The notes below the pieces were generated by a model. It ran no database searches. It was not told the DNA's origin and saw only the letters and a program-made list of their open reading frames with translations. This document shows, piece by piece, positions 13,846 to 26,310 of a stretch of 64,000 bases of DNA. The position numbers and the translations under genes are program-made. The stretch lies in NCBI RefSeq assembly GCF_008831285.2, contig NC_045141.1, forward strand, positions 14,432,106 to 14,496,105, in the 5' to 3' direction. How positions within the stretch are numbered: position 1 is the stretch's first letter; every line of letters starts with the position of its first letter. Origin of the DNA: Nymphaea colorata (Eukaryota > Streptophyta > Magnoliopsida > Nymphaeales > Nymphaeaceae).

Positions 13846-14206
13846 CGGGTCGTCCTGGCCCGATAAAGAGTCGGGATCAGGTTAGCTTGACACCTGAAAC
13901 CCGAGCCCCGGCCTGGCTTGACACGTAAAACCCAAGCCTGAACCCTTTTCGATTAAATTAAAAAATATGTTTAAATATAAAGTAATATATAAATATAACT
14001 AATTATAATAAAATATTATAATTATATATAAAACTTAATAAAATATGTATTTAAAAAAAATATCTAGCCGAACCGAGCTTAATCAAGCCCACCCAGGCTG
14101 GTCCAATGACTTATCAGGCTGGCTCGGTGCCGTTTTTTCGAGTCCAAGTCGGGCCAGGTACCGGGTACCTATCGGATACTCGACCTGACGCCCAGCCTTA
14201 TAGAAC
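13846..14206. mobile_element. GC-ended, AT-cored non-autonomous element (family B)
   Basis: Same architecture as the copy at 13008: left end with CGTCCTGGCCCGATAAAG, a core of ATATAA/TTAATA, then a right end with CAGGCTGG and GGTACCGGGTACC. Superfamily not established. Confidence 0.5.
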
Positions 14207-15671
14207 TTGAGTTTTCTTCCTAGAACCGCTACTTTTATTATCATTAAATGTATGTTGCATGAACTCTCCAGTTAGTATTGTAGAGTCCAAAAAAGGGAAT
14301 GAATTTCAGGAGATGTTTAGAATGTTTTTCAAGCAATGAAGGGATTACTTGTTGTCAAGTGGGCAGATCTCATGAGAATCACTGTTTAATCAAAGTGCAA
14401 GTTGTAGTTGTATAAGATCGATCGATGTCTTTGCTGCTTTTAATTAAGAGAAATGGGTTCAGCTTTTACCTTTGACTGTTCACGAGAGGCAAAGCCAACC
14501 CCTTCTTCTTACTCTTAGAGTTTAGGGCTGCTTCGTGACCTTGGTGGCCGTATAGTATACTTTCAACTCGAGTGTCGTGCATGCCACTATTTGCAGTCCA
14601 CAAGAATATAATACATGAGAATCGAATTGAAGATGCGTCATCCATGCAACACTAAGGCCCACCAACTATGTTATGTTCGTTGGGACCAGTTCAATATTAA
14701 AGGTGTTGACTATGACTTTGCCTTTGAACTATTGTGATTCCATCGGAGGATTCCTATACATAAAGCTTATTATTATATACCTGGATTAACATCGGCATTC
14801 TCAATTACTATATCAATCATGCACTTATAAGGAAACTATGGCTGCATTTTTAGGGGCATTTGATAGGCCTGTAATGGGTGGGATTTGTAAAATACTGCCA
14901 TTAATTGCAAACATCGGAAAGTATCCCAACAATCACAATTCGAGCAATGTCACCTGCAAAACCTTGTTCTGAACGACACCGATCTCTTTATAAGTAAAAA
15001 AGTTTTTACCGTCACTGAACAGCTTGATTTAGTGACAGTAGCTATGTCACAAAAGGAACTATATCAATGCACTCTTGGAGATTGAGTGGCGAGGTGTGCA
15101 CGCAACAAATATGCACCAAGAAAAAAAAAGAGGAGGAGGCTGTGGCATTTTAACATTTTTTTAAAAAGTTATGTACATTTTACTCTTTTTAATATTTTTC
15201 ATAATTTTCATTTTATCCTTTCAAATGTCAAAAGTCTTTCTTTTTTCACTTTAATGGGGGCATTTTAGTCTTTACAAAACACAGCCATAATTTTGTGTAA
15301 AATTTCTCTAGTCATCAGGGTGAATCTATTTGTTTAGTACATACTAAATAGTACTTAGTGCTGATTTCTTCGTCTGCTTTTAATTGCACATATCCACCAA
15401 AAATGGGCCTGTAGTTGTACATTGTTGCAATTTCTGGAGGGCTTCACTAATCACTATGTAACTTCATGTAGAAGAAGACCATGCCTAAAATAACTAGTAA
15501 GCAATTAATTGGCTGTGAATCAATTATAACAGATGATTTTCTTATTTTCCTTATATGCAACATGGGTTTCTTAAGACCACATTGATTAATTAATGAACTT
15601 TGCTTCTATTTCTGATCATTTTTTGAAAAGCTTTTGATAACCACACCACCTGAGTGAGAGGTTAAAACCCT

Positions 15672-15740
15672 CACTCTAGTGGCGAAACTAGAAAAATTGG
15701 TTGGAGAGGCATTTGTTTAAAAATATTCAAATTTGGTGGG

Positions 15741-15816
<76 letters not shown>

Positions 15817-15905
15817 TTTAAGATACCTATTTAAAAAAAAAAAACTTTTAAGAAACTCATGTGGGCAGTTGCCCACACCAGTCACCATGTGGCTATGCCA
15901 CTGCT
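15672..15905. mobile_element. TGGC-ended plant repeat with a TA core
   Basis: The left end reads AGTGGCGAAACTAG and the right end reads GTGGCTATGCCACTG, approximately inverted, with GGGCAGTTGCCCAC near the right end. Dispersed plant repeats ending TGGCGGAGCCA/TGGCTCCGCCA look like this. A long TA microsatellite fills the core. Two related copies lie at 25435-25820. Confidence 0.45.
15747..15812. repeat. TA microsatellite, about 66 bp
   Basis: Uninterrupted TA dinucleotides inside the TGGC-ended repeat. The Tyr/Ile frames read here are artefacts of the microsatellite. Confidence 0.97.
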
Positions 15906-16260
15906 TCACTCCTTCTCACTTGTCTCTGGAGTACATGGAATTGTACCTTTCAATTCAACAATAGCTTTGTCACTGTTCGCCACGAATAGCTGGTTGGGTT
16001 TTTGTTGTTAACCTCCTGCCCACCTACAACCAAAGGTAGTCGACAGTCAAACATGGCAATAGCGACATCCGATCAAGTTTTAAATTTTTAGGCTTTAGTG
16101 GCGGAGATTAACAGGAAGTGGAAGAGGCCATGCGCATTAGCTTTGCCATCACATTGCATGTTGGTTTTCTTTCCTTTTCACTCTATTCACTCTATCAAGT
16201 GTTTGGTTTTGGAAAATTTGTAATCCAATTCAGAAGACAAACACGACCCAATTAATTTTC

Positions 16261-16286
16261 ATATATATATATATATATATATATAT
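16261..16286. repeat. AT microsatellite, 26 bp
   Basis: Perfect AT repeat in intergenic DNA. Confidence 0.95.
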
Positions 16287-16641
16287 GGCCGGATGAGCAA
16301 AGGGAATGAGGAGGCTTTGGCTCTTGCCCAACTAGTAAGACCTGAAATTTGAAGGCGACATTATCCATGACAACACTTGAAATCATTATTTCAGCCCATC
16401 TTATTCTTATTACATAGAGTTGGGAATAGGTTGACAAGAGTTTTTCATATCCAATTCTGATCCACCCTACCACGACTTGGATCCAATGGGCTTTAGACCA
16501 TCGATTTGATGGATGGTTTTTTATGGACCTGTGGGCCTTAGCTGTTTCTCGACAAGAGCCTCATACCTTCATCCACTTTGGGCCCAAGATCCACACAATC
16601 ATGTCCAAACAGGGCCATAATAATGCAAGGGAGCACAACTA

Positions 16642-16885
16642 AACCCGGGCATAGAGTCGGGTACCCAACGGGTAGTTGATACTCGACCTGAAAAAACCAG
16701 CCCAGGTCGGCCCGACCAGGGCCCGATAAACTTTAATTATTAATTTTTATTTTACTAATAAGATACATTATTATTAAAAATATATTTTATATTTAAAAAA
16801 GTATTTTTGTTATTGTAACTAGACTAGGCCCAAGCTTGGGCTCGAGTTTCGAACATCAGGCCAGCCTGAACCCGGCTCTTACTAC
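16642..16885. mobile_element. GC-ended, AT-cored non-autonomous element (family B)
   Basis: Left end with CCCGGGCATAGAGTCGGGTA and CAGCCCAGGTCGGCCCG, AT-rich core at about 16735-16815, right end with GCCCAAGCTTGGGCTCG and AGGCCAGCCTGAACCCGG. Matches the plan of the other family B copies. Confidence 0.55.
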
Positions 16886-18476
16886 AACATTCTTTTCTTA
16901 ATCTTCTTAATTAATCTGCGGAGCATCATCCTCAGCTTATTTACCTCAACGCGGACCAACATGTAAAGCATAGGGAAATATGTATGTGTCGCAGGTTCGA
17001 TCAGCTATGCTATAAGCCTATTGACAACAGAATGCAAAAATAAATAACTCTGGATCTAAATTTCAGATCAAAATCTGGCACGGTCAGGTGTAGGTGTAGG
17101 GGCCCCATACCATACAGCATTGGTAGCTAGAAGTAAAACCTACTAGTCCACACCTACACCTACAAGAGCTTTGTCATTCAACGCCATGCTCAATCATTGA
17201 CATCCTTCCCGCTGTCATCAATAGCCATGTGAAACTTGGACCAATGAGCTGGACCTCCAGATCCAACTAAACAATGTTTTTTTATTTAAAATTGTAAAAA
17301 AAAAAAGGTTGTTAAATAAATAGAGAACTGACATAGACCTTATGTTTAAAATCTGCAGTGTTTGATTTATCCATGATCTTAAGGAAAATTGGGATAAAAG
17401 TGACATGCTAATTGTTATCTTCGAAAGTAAAGATAAACTTTTCCTCTATTCAAACACTGTATTTTTTCCAATAAAGGTGCTAATATGGCATTGATATGGG
17501 TGAAGTTGAAGCAAGTTTTGCAGCTGGGAATGATAGTTGTTGCCTACCAATTTAGTTTCACGACTTCAAAACCATTTAAGTATTTGATCTCAGAGAGGCT
17601 CCCGGTTTCTAAATGGGTTTTGATTGTGTGGCATCACAGATCCAAAATCGTTTTGAAAACGGATCCGGTTCTGTTGCATTGCGGATCGTATTGACTAACT
17701 TGATAATTGGCTTCCCACATGTAATAAGAAGCCGCTTCTGCCACAAAGCCTCTTTTTGGATACTGGATCTGATAGGACCGTATCCGTGTCAGAGCGGTCA
17801 TTTCTTGGATCTGGGATGGGTGTGATCTGGATATGGAGGTGTTTGGATTTTGATTTGCGTGATTCGGTTGGATCCGACCCGGGAAAAGCCGGACATATCC
17901 GACGAGCGATGCGGCGGCGTTGTATAAAGTCCGCATGTCAGGAAGTTTTAAAAGATGTCCTTCTTTTTGTGATGAATTTCCACAATTGAGCTCATGTTTC
18001 TGTTACGTGCCTAACTTTCTTCACAATTATCAAATTGAGTGATTTGTTTCAAAAAAAATGTTTTATGCTACGGATGTTGCTATCATTTTAAATTTAAAAA
18101 ACCAGAAAATTACTTTTAAGATCAGATCAAAGCAGCGGATGGGGATTTTAGCATGAGTTAAAAGGATAATGATAAGAACTAAGGATCTATGGGACTGCTT
18201 TGGGCACGGCGATCGTATTCAAAAAAGTTAAAAGTTTAAGCACTTTCTAGTATTATAAGGAAAATGTGAGACTTAAATGAAAATTCCCTGAATGAAACTG
18301 ATGCAGGGGAGGTTGACGGTTCGCTGCTTCCTTTTAACGGACGCCCGGCGAACGGGAGAGACGCCTGATATTGCTCACTGTCTCCGGCCGACACTCGACT
18401 GTTCATTCTCTGTGTGCGGCAGAGACAGTTGGCGAGCCATTTTGCTGTACATAGTCGCCGGCGGATACGTAAAGGG

Positions 18477-18502
18477 GAGAGAGAGAGAGAGAGAGAGAGA
18501 GA
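18477..18502 (+). repeat. GA microsatellite just upstream of the CLC start codon
   Basis: About 26 bp of GA repeat ending five bases before the ATG of the CLC gene. A complementary CT run begins 17 bases after exon 1 (18676-18698), so exon 1 sits between two arms that could pair in the pre-mRNA. Confidence 0.95.
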
Positions 18503-18506
18503 AAGA

Positions 18507-18675
18507 ATGGCTAGCGACGGAGAAGACGACTCCGACGGCGTCATCGTAATGAGCGAGCCCCTACTGGCGCAGCAGCGGCTGCCGTCAAGTAAAAACATGA
18601 CCTCCCAGCTAGCCCTCGTTGGTGCCAATGTCTGCCCCATGGAAAGCTTGGACTACGAGTGAGCTCTCATACTCT

Positions 18676-18715
<40 letters not shown>

Positions 18716-21700
18716 TGTTTGGTCTATATGTATAGAGAGATGGTAGTTTTATCTTATTTCAATCAATCAAGATCTCAGCTCTTCCCGCTGATTTTGCCTC
18801 CTCCGTCAAGAATCATTGCATTTATTATGCATATTACTTTGGCAGAGCTTATATCTGTTTTTAAAGTAATGAGGAATTTTGCGGATTTTCTCTGTATTTA
18901 GCTAAAGAATTGGCTTTATCAAGACAACAGAATTATCTGCTCTTCTGTTGATGTTTTTCCCTTGAGACGGACTTGTTCTTTTAATGTTTCTATGAGTTAT
19001 ACGGAGTTTAAATTTCTGGAGTTTTTGCTTCTTGGTCTTCTGAATCCTTCTTCTCTCTGGTCTTCAGCAATTTTTCTGATCCTTGTTCCTGGTCCTCTCC
19101 TCTGTTCCGAGGACTTATTAACGTGTTCATAGCGTAGAGATCAACAAAGTTTGATTTCTTGTTTTGCTAAACGAGAGAATGATATAATTGTCTTTGTTGG
19201 TTCCCGTTGAAGCTAATTGCCATAATTTTGCTTATCAAACAACTGGTATATTTGCTTCTTTCCAGCACTTTTATGGTTTTTTCCAGCTATGTCCTCCTCA
19301 AGTGGGTATATTTAATTTTTCTTGATGCTAATGATATTTAATTGCCTTCATCTATTAGCTCTGATCTAGAATGGAATCCTCTGAATTTTGGCATCCAATC
19401 TTTTGTTCGGCTTTCCTCTTCTCATCGTTGGCATGCTTACAGGACAATCGAGAATGACTTCTTCAAGCACGACTGGCGGAGCTTGGGAGGAGTTCAAAGG
19501 TTTCAGTACGTTCTTCTGAAGTGGACCATTTGCTTTTTGATCGGCATTATCACAGGCCTTGTTGGATTCTTCAACAATCTAGCGGTGGAGAACATTTCAG
19601 GATTCAAGTTTCTTATAACCTCAGATATGATGTCAGAGAAGAAGTTAGTCCCATTTGTTAATTCATTAGCGCAACAGTCCCTTTCATGCTCCCTTTCTTT
19701 AATTCATTTTTGTAGCTGTTAACAAGTTCTTATTGTACTTCTGTAGGTACTTTCTTGCTTTTGGAGTGTTTACAGTGATCAATTTTGTTCTCGTTCTATT
19801 CTCTTCAGTAATAACAGTATGTTTTGCACCATCAGCAGCAGGATCTGGTATACCGGAGGTCAAGTCTTACCTAAATGGTGTAGATGCACCGGGTATCTTT
19901 GCCCCACGAACCCTGTTTGTGAAAGTAAGTTTGGGAAGAAACGGACTTTCTCTTTACTTTCCTATTGCCTTCCTTCTATTCCCTAATTGTTAGTTGTTAC
20001 TCCAAAATAGAAGCACTTCAGTTAAATGGTTTCTGTTTCATGATTGGCAAATATTTCAAGTTATTGCTTCCATTCAATGATAAGATGTAGTGCATTTATC
20101 TTTACAACACCACGAATGCTTCAAAGCCTCCTTCTACTTTTCCTTATGCATGTTGCATGGCAATGGAAGCTTCCAGCCCTGTGATGTAATAATACTGCTG
20201 ATGATGGGATATGCCTGATCGTTTTCCAACTGTATGTGCCCCATCAATTTTTCTTATTTAATTAGATGTTTCCATTATATTTAGTTAGTGACGAGTACTG
20301 CCTTAGCATGCCATGGGCTTACAAAAGGATTTTCCATTCAATTGATTGCTGATAACTGCATTATCAGTCTCATTAATCATGCTCTATGGCGGTTCAATGT
20401 TGCATTGCCTAATGGATAAAACATCACGAAGTAGCTACTTTTGTTAGTTGCACAAGTCTGTCATCATTGTCTCTTTCCTTTTCCTTTGCTGCGGTAACTT
20501 GATATATGTAGCCGGCTCCCAGCAAGGTTGTTGCAGAACTTTGTACAAATAGGATCAAATTCTATCTATGGTGGGAATCAATTCCTCATGAACATAGGTT
20601 TGGACAATATTGCAAGTTAAACCTGCTCTATGCTTGGCAAACATGGAACTTTTGTGTCTTTAGAAAGAGCTTCATTTTACTGGGGTTCTGTTGGATATGC
20701 ATATACTATTGTCCTGCTATCTTTAATTGATGTGGAAATGTCTGATGGGGTTCAGATCCACCACAAAGTAGCCATAAGAAATGTACTTAAGTTGTTCTTA
20801 TATGTAACCTATGTTTTAATTCTAGATGAATGAAGGTGGAATTTTGCAAGCTGTCACATTAATTTAGGTAAAGTAAATTTAATAATTTCGAGTTATCTTT
20901 TAGCACATGTAAGAACGAGATTTCAAGCCCAAGCATGTTTAAACTCTTCAGCTTCTGTGTACTGTTTTGTTGCAGATAGTTGGTTCTGTTGGTGCTGTAT
21001 CATCGTCACTATACATTGGTAAGGCTGGTCCATTGGTGCATACTGGTGCATGCATTTCAGCTCTCCTGGGACAAGGAGGATCCAAAAAATATGGCTTAAC
21101 ATGCAGGTGGATACGTCAATTCAAAAATGACAGAGATAGGCGGGATTTTGTAACATGTGGCTGTGCTGCTGGAATTGCTGCTGCTTTTCGTGCACCTGTA
21201 GGAGGTGTGCTTTTCTCTATTGAGGAGTTATCATCTTGGTATGAAGTTTTTGGTTATTACTTGTATGCTATCCAGATGCCATTTCGCTATTTTCAGAATA
21301 ATTGCATACTTAAAACAGTACAAGTCCCTAATTGTGCATTTAGGATAAAAAACAATAAGTAATAGTAATACTTATTAGCATCCTTTATCTCCGCATAGAC
21401 ATGACCTGCATGCACCAGAGACCAGACATGAACCCGTAGGTTCCTGTTCCCAATCATTCATTTTTGACAGGTAGGACTGTTTCTGTTTTAAAGTCTTCCT
21501 AATGGAGCTGCATAAAGGTTGAGCCACAGAATCCTGTAGACATTCTTCAGCAGTTGTTACAACCTGATTAATGAGTCATAGATTAGTTATTTAAGCTCAA
21601 TAAGCGTGTTTACCCAAAGTCAATTTTCCGGTTTCCAGGAATGATTCTCAAAGGAGATGTTTGATATATCACTATCTTATCTTTTGTGGAAGCACTGATG

Positions 21701-23474
21701 CTCTCTGTTTTCCAGGTGGCGAAGTGCTCTACTCTGGAGAGCTTTTTTCACAACAGCAATGGTTGTTGTAGTGCTACGTGCACTAATTGATGTTTGTAAC
21801 TCCGGAAAATGTGGCTCATTTGCAGAAGGTGGTCTAATTATGTTTAATGTTAACTCAGTGGATATTGAATATCACCTAAGTGATCTGCCTCCTGTGATCT
21901 TTCTTGGAATTATTGGGGGGCTACTGGGGAGCCTCTTTAATTATCTACTGGACACGGTGCTTAGATTTTACAATCTTCTTTACAAGTAAGGCTTCTTCTG
22001 GAGATACATGAAAACTACTCTTTGGTAATTATGCTATTCACTCCTTTTGCAGATAGTGAAGTATATGTTCGTTTTGCAGGAAAGGTATTGCGTATAAATT
22101 GTTTCTTGCTGGCGCACTTTCTGTTTGTACTTCTTGTTGCCTATTCGGATTGCCATGGCTAGCTACATGCACCGCTTGCCCAACTGATAGTGAGGAATCA
22201 TGCTCAACATATTTCAAAACTGGGAACTTCCAAAGATTTCAGTGCCAAGAAGGTTACTACAATGATCTTGCCAGCTTAATTTTCAATACCAATGATGACG
22301 CCATAAGGAACCTTTTCAGATCAGGCACCGACCATGAGTTCCGCTATTCATCAATTATTTTGTTCTTTTTCACTTCCTTCACTCTTGGAATTTTGAGCAG
22401 TGGTGTAGTAGCTCCATCAGGCCTGTTTGTGCCTATCATCTTGATAGGTGCTACTTATGGGCGCCTTGTTGGGAAGGTCACAGGTTCCTATGGCACACTC
22501 AATGAGGGACTTTTTGCAACACTTGGAGCTGCATCTTTCCTGGGAGGTACAATGAGATCAACTGTCTCTTTGTGTGTGATAATTGTAGAACTTACCAATG
22601 ATATCTACTTGCTTCCACTGGTCATGCTGGTTCTGCTGATATCTAAATCAGTGGCTGATTCCTTCAACATCAATGTTTTTGATCAAATTGTTCGGATGAA
22701 GGGGCTTCCATATCTTGAAGCCCATGCAGACCCTTATATGTGGCAACTGATTGTAAGTGATGTTGTCACTGACCCTCTATGGACCTTAAACGGGGTAGAG
22801 AAAGTAAGACATATAGTGCATATACTTAAAACAACAAAACATAATGGGTTCCCTGTGATTGATCAGCCACCTTTTTCAGACTCACCACAGTTGTTTGGTC
22901 TGGTTCTTCGTGCTCATCTCCTTGTGCTGTTGAAGAAGAAAGTTTTCTCTGAGACATGCGCCCTTGCTGACATGGATGCTCTTCGAAAGGTCTCTTCTGA
23001 TGATTTTGCAAAGTCTGGATCAGGTAGAGTTGACAGTATTGAAGACATACATTTGACAGAAGAAGAACTGGAGCTGTTTGTTGATTTGCACCCTTTCACC
23101 AATGCTTCACCTTACACAGTTGTGGAGACAATGTCATTGGCAAAGGCCCTCGTACTGTTCAGGCAGGTTGGTCTACGGCACATGTTGGTTGTGCCTAAGT
23201 CGTCTGATGTAAGAAACTTTTTCCACTTGAAACTTTCTGCTTACCATTACTACCATGTTGTTTACTCCTATCACCAAGTATGTTCACTTATTTAGAAATT
23301 TTGGTTTTTGTTTGACTGTAGAGAGCTCCTGTTGTGGGTATATTGACCAGGCATGATCTTATTTCTGAGAACATCCTAGACTTGTATCCATATTTGAAAA
23401 GAAGCAAATTGAGGAGGCATCGATTTCATCCTCCTTCCTTGATCAGATTGTTTAATTCAACAGCGCGGGACTAA
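18507..23474 (+). CDS. CLC-g: CLC-g type chloride channel/transporter, 7 exons
   Basis: Membrane anion channel or transporter of plant endomembranes. Coding exons: 18507-18658, 19443-19643, 19747-19924, 20976-21238, 21716-21985, 22080-23208, 23322-23474. All introns are GT-AG and the frame is open for 781 aa (Arabidopsis CLC-g is about 763). The N-terminus carries the subfamily motif VGANVCPMESLDYE. The selectivity loop is GSGIPE with Ser151, the residue associated with chloride preference. The gating-glutamate segment reads GKAGP, giving Ala194, as I recall for CLC-g but not CLC-a to CLC-d. The internal proton glutamate region is FSIEEL (Glu260/261). Two cytosolic CBS domains follow (about 590-640 and 715-760), the second with GILTRHD. 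The GKAGP motif and overall resemblance point to CLC-g rather than CLC-c; this rests on remembered sequences. Confidence 0.93.
18676..18717 (+). repeat. Compound CT/GT microsatellite at the start of CLC intron 1
   Basis: CT repeat at 18676-18698 runs directly into GT repeat at 18699-18717, within 20-60 bases of the intron 1 donor. Confidence 0.95.
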
Positions 23475-23780
23475 TGTACAGGCCATATCATGATCTCTGG
23501 TTAAGCCTGCACAATCATTATTTTTTGTTTGATTTTTTCCGCTTTCCTTTTTTCTTCCTATTTTATCATAACAGAAGTTCAGATGGGTAAAATTCATCTG
23601 ACTTGCTTCGTTGCATTTATGACGATGTTTCTCATGAATGTATTCTGTGGAATGGGTCATCAGTTCAGTTTGGTCTTGGGTGACGTCAAGATGAAAGCTG
23701 CCTTCTAATGATAGTCCATCAGGTATGCTTCATTGTTCTTTTAACTGTCTTTGCGGTTCAGCCAATTGGTCAGCAATGAT

Positions 23781-23786
23781 AATAAA
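23781..23786 (+). promoter_or_regulatory. Putative polyadenylation signal of the CLC gene
   Basis: AATAAA about 305 nt after the TAA stop. Plausible 3' UTR length, but downstream frames (24132-24590) could also be transcribed, so the true 3' end is uncertain. Confidence 0.35.
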
Positions 23787-25434
23787 CTGCCAGCTAAGTG
23801 CACAATTTTTTGTAAACAGGTTGTTCACTAACAGGAGGAAAACAAGGAAGTCCAGCATATTGGTATTCTTGCAATCTTAAGCAGAAACATTATTCTTGAT
23901 TGTGGCCAGGATACCGTGTTTCTGGTCTCTGTAGCCTGTAAGCATTTCCCACAAGTTGGTTACTTCATCAAAATTTTCATCAACGTTGCAAACTGGTAAA
24001 ACCATAACAGTGCAACAGTATGCCTGCTTCTGCTATCAACCGTTGCTGTGCCATACTATTATATCACCCGTTTTTTGACGATAATATCTTTTCATCTTAT
24101 TCAAAAATGGGTCTGACTACATCAAGCAAATATGACTTTTTGGAGGGGTTCACTAAGGCTGCTTGATTGCTTGAAGATGATTGTGATTGCAGTTTGTCCA
24201 AGACACTCTTGTGAAGCACAGAATTATGCAAAGTTTCTCCAAATGGCTGAATCTCATGGATTGGCAATCTTCCTCAAGCAGAATTCTGTTGGGTACATGT
24301 CAGATGATCATGCATTTTTCTGGCTCTATTCTCTCGCTGAAATTCAGGCTGCACCAGCAGGCTTATGAGTCTAGTTGCAGAATTGTTTGATGAAGAGATG
24401 CGGCATCAACTTCGGCCTTGTGCCTGATCAGAAAGAATGTGGAGCAGGACAGTCTGGCTCTTGGAGAGTTTTGTCTAAAGTTGAGAGAAATTACATTGCT
24501 CAAAGTTCACTTGTGCTCTGTTCAGGTTCTATAATGAACTGCAAAATGAAACAATCCGGAAAAAATGATCTGATCTTGTAAGTTTGCCAACTAAACTCAA
24601 TCTTCTGTCATAAAATGAACTCTGTGAACGAGCAGATCTACAGTATACCTAGGCCTGTTCTTATAAAATTACATGGACCGGACCTGGGCTATACTGACTA
24701 AAAGTATTTTACATGTCTTGAAAATTGTGGAATTTTTTATCTGTGTCTTGGATGAGGCTTCCCAAAATTTGGTTTGTAAAAGCTTGACTCTGAGATCAAC
24801 TTTATACTAAGCTTTCATGCAATTTAGAAAGCCAGGTTTGTGTTGTTTTGAGTAGCAATCCAGCAACCGGTTACCTCATCGTAGGAGAAAGAAAAAAAAA
24901 GAGAAAAAACAAGAAAAGTAACCTCTTTCTCTAAATACTTGTACAGAGCAAATCTTAGCCATTTGTGATGAAACAATTTGCAGCAAAACAATATGGTTCT
25001 AGATCGTCAACCTTATGTACGGTTTGATTAGAACTGTTCTATGGTTACCATGCTGGAAACCACAACTCAAGATATGGCTAGTATCAAAGCTTTTTGCTGA
25101 GAATGTTTGGTTATGGATAAACTTGACCAAAAACGAAGTTTGGAAACTCGCGTCCCTTTTGACTAGACAAGACATTGGCTCATTAACTCAAGCTTCCCCT
25201 TCTGGTTCGGTTTATTCACTAAAATGTTAGCATCAACATTGTTGCTAACTAGAAAAGCAAGTAAGCAAAGGCCATAATAATGTTGTGCAAATTTAAATCA
25301 GAGGTTTCTGTAAAATAGTGCTTATGAGTTAGCATGTGAAAAATCAGTCTGAAGATTAGCGAACTTGTTTATGATAGATAAAAATCCAACTGGTAGCCAA
25401 ATTTGAAGGAAGAAATTGCATTCCACCCAAGGCC

Positions 25435-25637
25435 TAGCCAGTGATGAAGCCAGAAATTTGTGGCTAAGGGGCACAATTATTTTAAATTTCAAATTGTAAG
25501 AGGCACTTATGTATAGAAAAAAGTAAAAAATTATGAAATACCAATGTGTAAATAAGGCAAACTTTTTGAGCTGTTGCAGGCAATTGCCCTCGACAACCAT
25601 CATTCACATGCCTTTGCCACCGCCGTGGAGCCACTAA
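25435..25637. mobile_element. TGGC-ended plant repeat, copy 1 of an adjacent pair
   Basis: Begins with GCCAGTGATGAAGCCAG and ends near GCCACCGCCGTGGAGCCAC, with GGCAATTGCCC inside the right part. Related to the copy at 15672-15905. Boundaries approximate. Confidence 0.45.
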
Positions 25638-25825
25638 TTTTTGTTTGGAGGTGGGGGCGGCGAACAATATTTTCAAAATTTCTATAGGGGAGCAACAATA
25701 CTTTTCAAAATTTCTACATGGGTCGATTAAACTTTTTCAAAATCCTAGTGTAAATCCTTTTTATTTTCCAAAACCTGAGGGGGGCAATGGCCCCTGCGGC
25801 CTTTCTTGGCTCCACCATGGTTGCA
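25638..25825. mobile_element. TGGC-ended plant repeat, copy 2
   Basis: Immediately follows copy 1. Contains GGAGGTGGGGGCGGCG near the left end, three repeats of CTTTTTCAAAAT/TTTTCAAAATTTCTA type, then GGGGGCAATGGCCCC and a GGCTCCACC end. Confidence 0.4.
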
Positions 25826-25900
25826 CCTGTGTTAATTTTCACCCCACAATACGTGACTTAGCCCTGGGCAATATAAATGGCGAAACTATTGGCACCATGA

Positions 25901-26016
25901 GTTAAATACAGTAAAAACAAATTATGACAGCAGATGCTTTACAGCATAGGAGGGCTTAGGTAGTGTTTGATGGTATAAAGCATCTGCTGTAATACTTTGT
26001 TTTTACTGTATTTAAC
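25901..26016. repeat. Near-perfect 41-bp inverted repeat (stem-loop)
   Basis: Left arm 25901-25941 and right arm 25976-26016 are reverse complements at 39 of 41 positions, around a 34-base loop. The stem is AT-rich and begins GTTAAATACAGTAAAAACAA. It could be a folded-back MITE remnant or a small-RNA precursor. Confidence 0.95.
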
Positions 26017-26310
26017 TGCATTAAAAGATGTGCATCATAAGATCAGATTATAGTAATAGTAATGTGGATCTTAAATTCACGCTACATATAAAAAACCATG
26101 GATTTAAGGTTAGATGGAGGTGTTCCACCTTAAATCAACTGTGCAGACACACCCATAGAGACAAATTTATGCTTCTAAAACAGTGTAGGATGTCACTTCG
26201 ATTTGTAGGAAGAGATTTACGTATACAGCAGCAGAAAACTTTCTCAACACTGAGCTTTAAAAGAAAAGCGCATACAAGGAGAAAGACTCACATACTGCCA
26301 CTTTCTTTTT

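Larger units (their letters stand above)
10440..18470. other. Intergenic, repeat-rich DNA
   Basis: Eight kilobases between the divergent synaptotagmin and CLC genes with no recognised coding gene. It holds a 45-bp tandem repeat, three GC-ended AT-cored elements, a repeat with TGGC-type ends, TA microsatellites and many AATCC/GGATC-rich stretches. No transposase or reverse transcriptase frame is present. Frames such as 17634-17936 (minus) consist of GGATCC-like repeat and are not treated as genes. Confidence 0.6.

Noticed and set aside
15701..15964. Frames with runs of Tyr-Ile
   Set aside because: These are translations of the TA microsatellite.
17634..17936. 100-codon minus-strand frame
   Set aside because: Built on GGATCC/AATCC-rich repeat text; no family match and no gene context.
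24132..24590. Overlapping plus-strand frames after the CLC gene
   Set aside because: Two overlapping frames of under 80 codons, neither resembling a known protein. They may be transcribed 3' sequence but are not supported as coding.
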